From contig NZ_CP055156.1 in assembly GCF_014217805.1 (NCBI RefSeq), positions 4,222,585 through 4,286,584 of the forward strand: a stretch of DNA of 64,000 nucleotides, in the 5' to 3' direction. Below the pieces are notes generated by a model that worked only from the letters and a program-made list of their open reading frames with translations, was not told the origin of the DNA and made no database searches. Both the position numbers and the translations under genes were made by a program. Every line of letters starts with the position of its first letter. The stretch's first letter is position 1. Origin of the DNA: Adhaeribacter swui. GTDB taxonomy: Bacteria > Bacteroidota > Bacteroidia > Cytophagales > Hymenobacteraceae. This document shows positions 63,861 to 64,000 of the stretch, one piece after another.

Positions 63861-64000
63861 TTGAGTATCAAAAAAGTTTACCTTGTCCGGCACGGACAAA
63901 CCGATTTTAACCTGCAAGGCATTATACAGGGTAGCGGGGTAGATTCATCGCTAAATAGCACCGGGCGCGAGCAAGCCCGCCTTTTCTTTGAAAGCTATAA
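63861..64000 (+). CDS. histidine phosphatase family protein (partial)
   Basis: The first 46 codons lie in the window and run off its end. Read from TTG at 63861 the product begins MSIKKVYLVRHGQTDFNLQG, with the RHG phosphohistidine motif at residues 10-12 and the following QTDFN usual in phosphoglycerate-mutase-like phosphatases (alpha-ribazole phosphatase, fructose-bisphosphatase and others). A stop in frame at 63831 and the absence of ATG make the TTG the best start. It is divergent from the thioesterase gene (61 bp). The exact phosphatase type cannot be told from this part. Confidence 0.85.
   Translation, partial: MSIKKVYLVRHGQTDFNLQGIIQGSGVDSSLNSTGREQARLFFESY

Noticed and set aside
63800-63871. 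Longer start of the hotdog thioesterase
   Set aside because: It would overlap the start of the divergent histidine phosphatase and adds non-family sequence.

Overview
The window looks like chromosomal DNA of a free-living Bacteroidota bacterium of the order Cytophagales, most likely Hymenobacteraceae (an Adhaeribacter-like genome is my best guess, not proven). The reasons are three SusC/SusD outer-membrane pairs, Tat-dependent DUF1501 and PSD1-type cytochrome proteins, DoxX proteins, a menaquinone locus, scarce Shine-Dalgarno sites, promoters resembling TAnnTTTG, and spacers full of short dispersed hairpin repeats. I see no tRNA, rRNA, CRISPR array or phage genes.

Layout. 1-1164: most of an IS3-family element with a classic A6G frameshift site; it cuts an aldo/keto reductase gene (remnant to 1509). 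1.8-4.4 kb: a divergent NmrA/QorB-like reductase and HxlR regulator, then a solitary Mrr-like nuclease. 4.6-12.9 kb: a secreted set (six-bladed propeller, DUF1501, DUF2231-cytochrome-DUF1549-DUF1553 protein, FG-GAP protein) and a divergent DUF1080 lipoprotein. 12.9-16.6 kb: a multi-PAS histidine kinase split by one in-frame TAG. 17.1-27 kb: SusC, SusD, DUF4432, cupin, TIM-barrel isomerase and Gfo/Idh/MocA oxidoreductase, all on the minus strand. 27.8-34.2 kb: a complete L-rhamnose uptake and catabolism set (RhaT, aldolase-dehydrogenase fusion, isomerase, kinase). 34.5-35.1 kb: a 600 bp fold-back element without genes. 35.3-53.9 kb: a LacI-type regulator, two convergent SusC/SusD pairs, and an alpha-L-fucosidase, ROK kinase, CBM9-like and glycosylasparaginase operon, which together look like a locus for fucosylated N-glycans or glycopeptides. 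54-64 kb: a single-domain response regulator, an ATP-grasp protein, an SDR, then menE, menB, two DoxX genes, menD, menF, a hotdog thioesterase and the start of a histidine phosphatase.

How they work together. The most interesting signal is regulatory. A tandem heptamer, CAGGAYA-N3-CAGGAYA, occurs six times, only between genes. Five copies point the same way 144-183 bp upstream of a start codon: rhaT, the rhamnulose-phosphate aldolase fusion, the 24-27 kb susC, the DUF1080 gene and the FG-GAP gene. In four of these five a TAnnTTTG-like -7 box lies exactly 20 nt further on. This suggests one activator, perhaps AraC-like, joins rhamnose catabolism, the neighbouring SusCD/oxidoreductase operon and the secreted DUF1080 group into one regulon for rhamnose-containing or related glycosides. 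A separate palindromic operator family, TGTKKSCGYACACA, lies beside the LacI gene and again about 11 kb away upstream of the fucosidase and the third susC, and may link that second regulon.

The spacers hold several repeat families: a two-module hairpin element (7.3-7.8 kb and 42.6-43.0 kb, half copy at 19.5 kb), the fold-back at 34.5 kb, and degenerate word-like tandem repeats touching gene ends.
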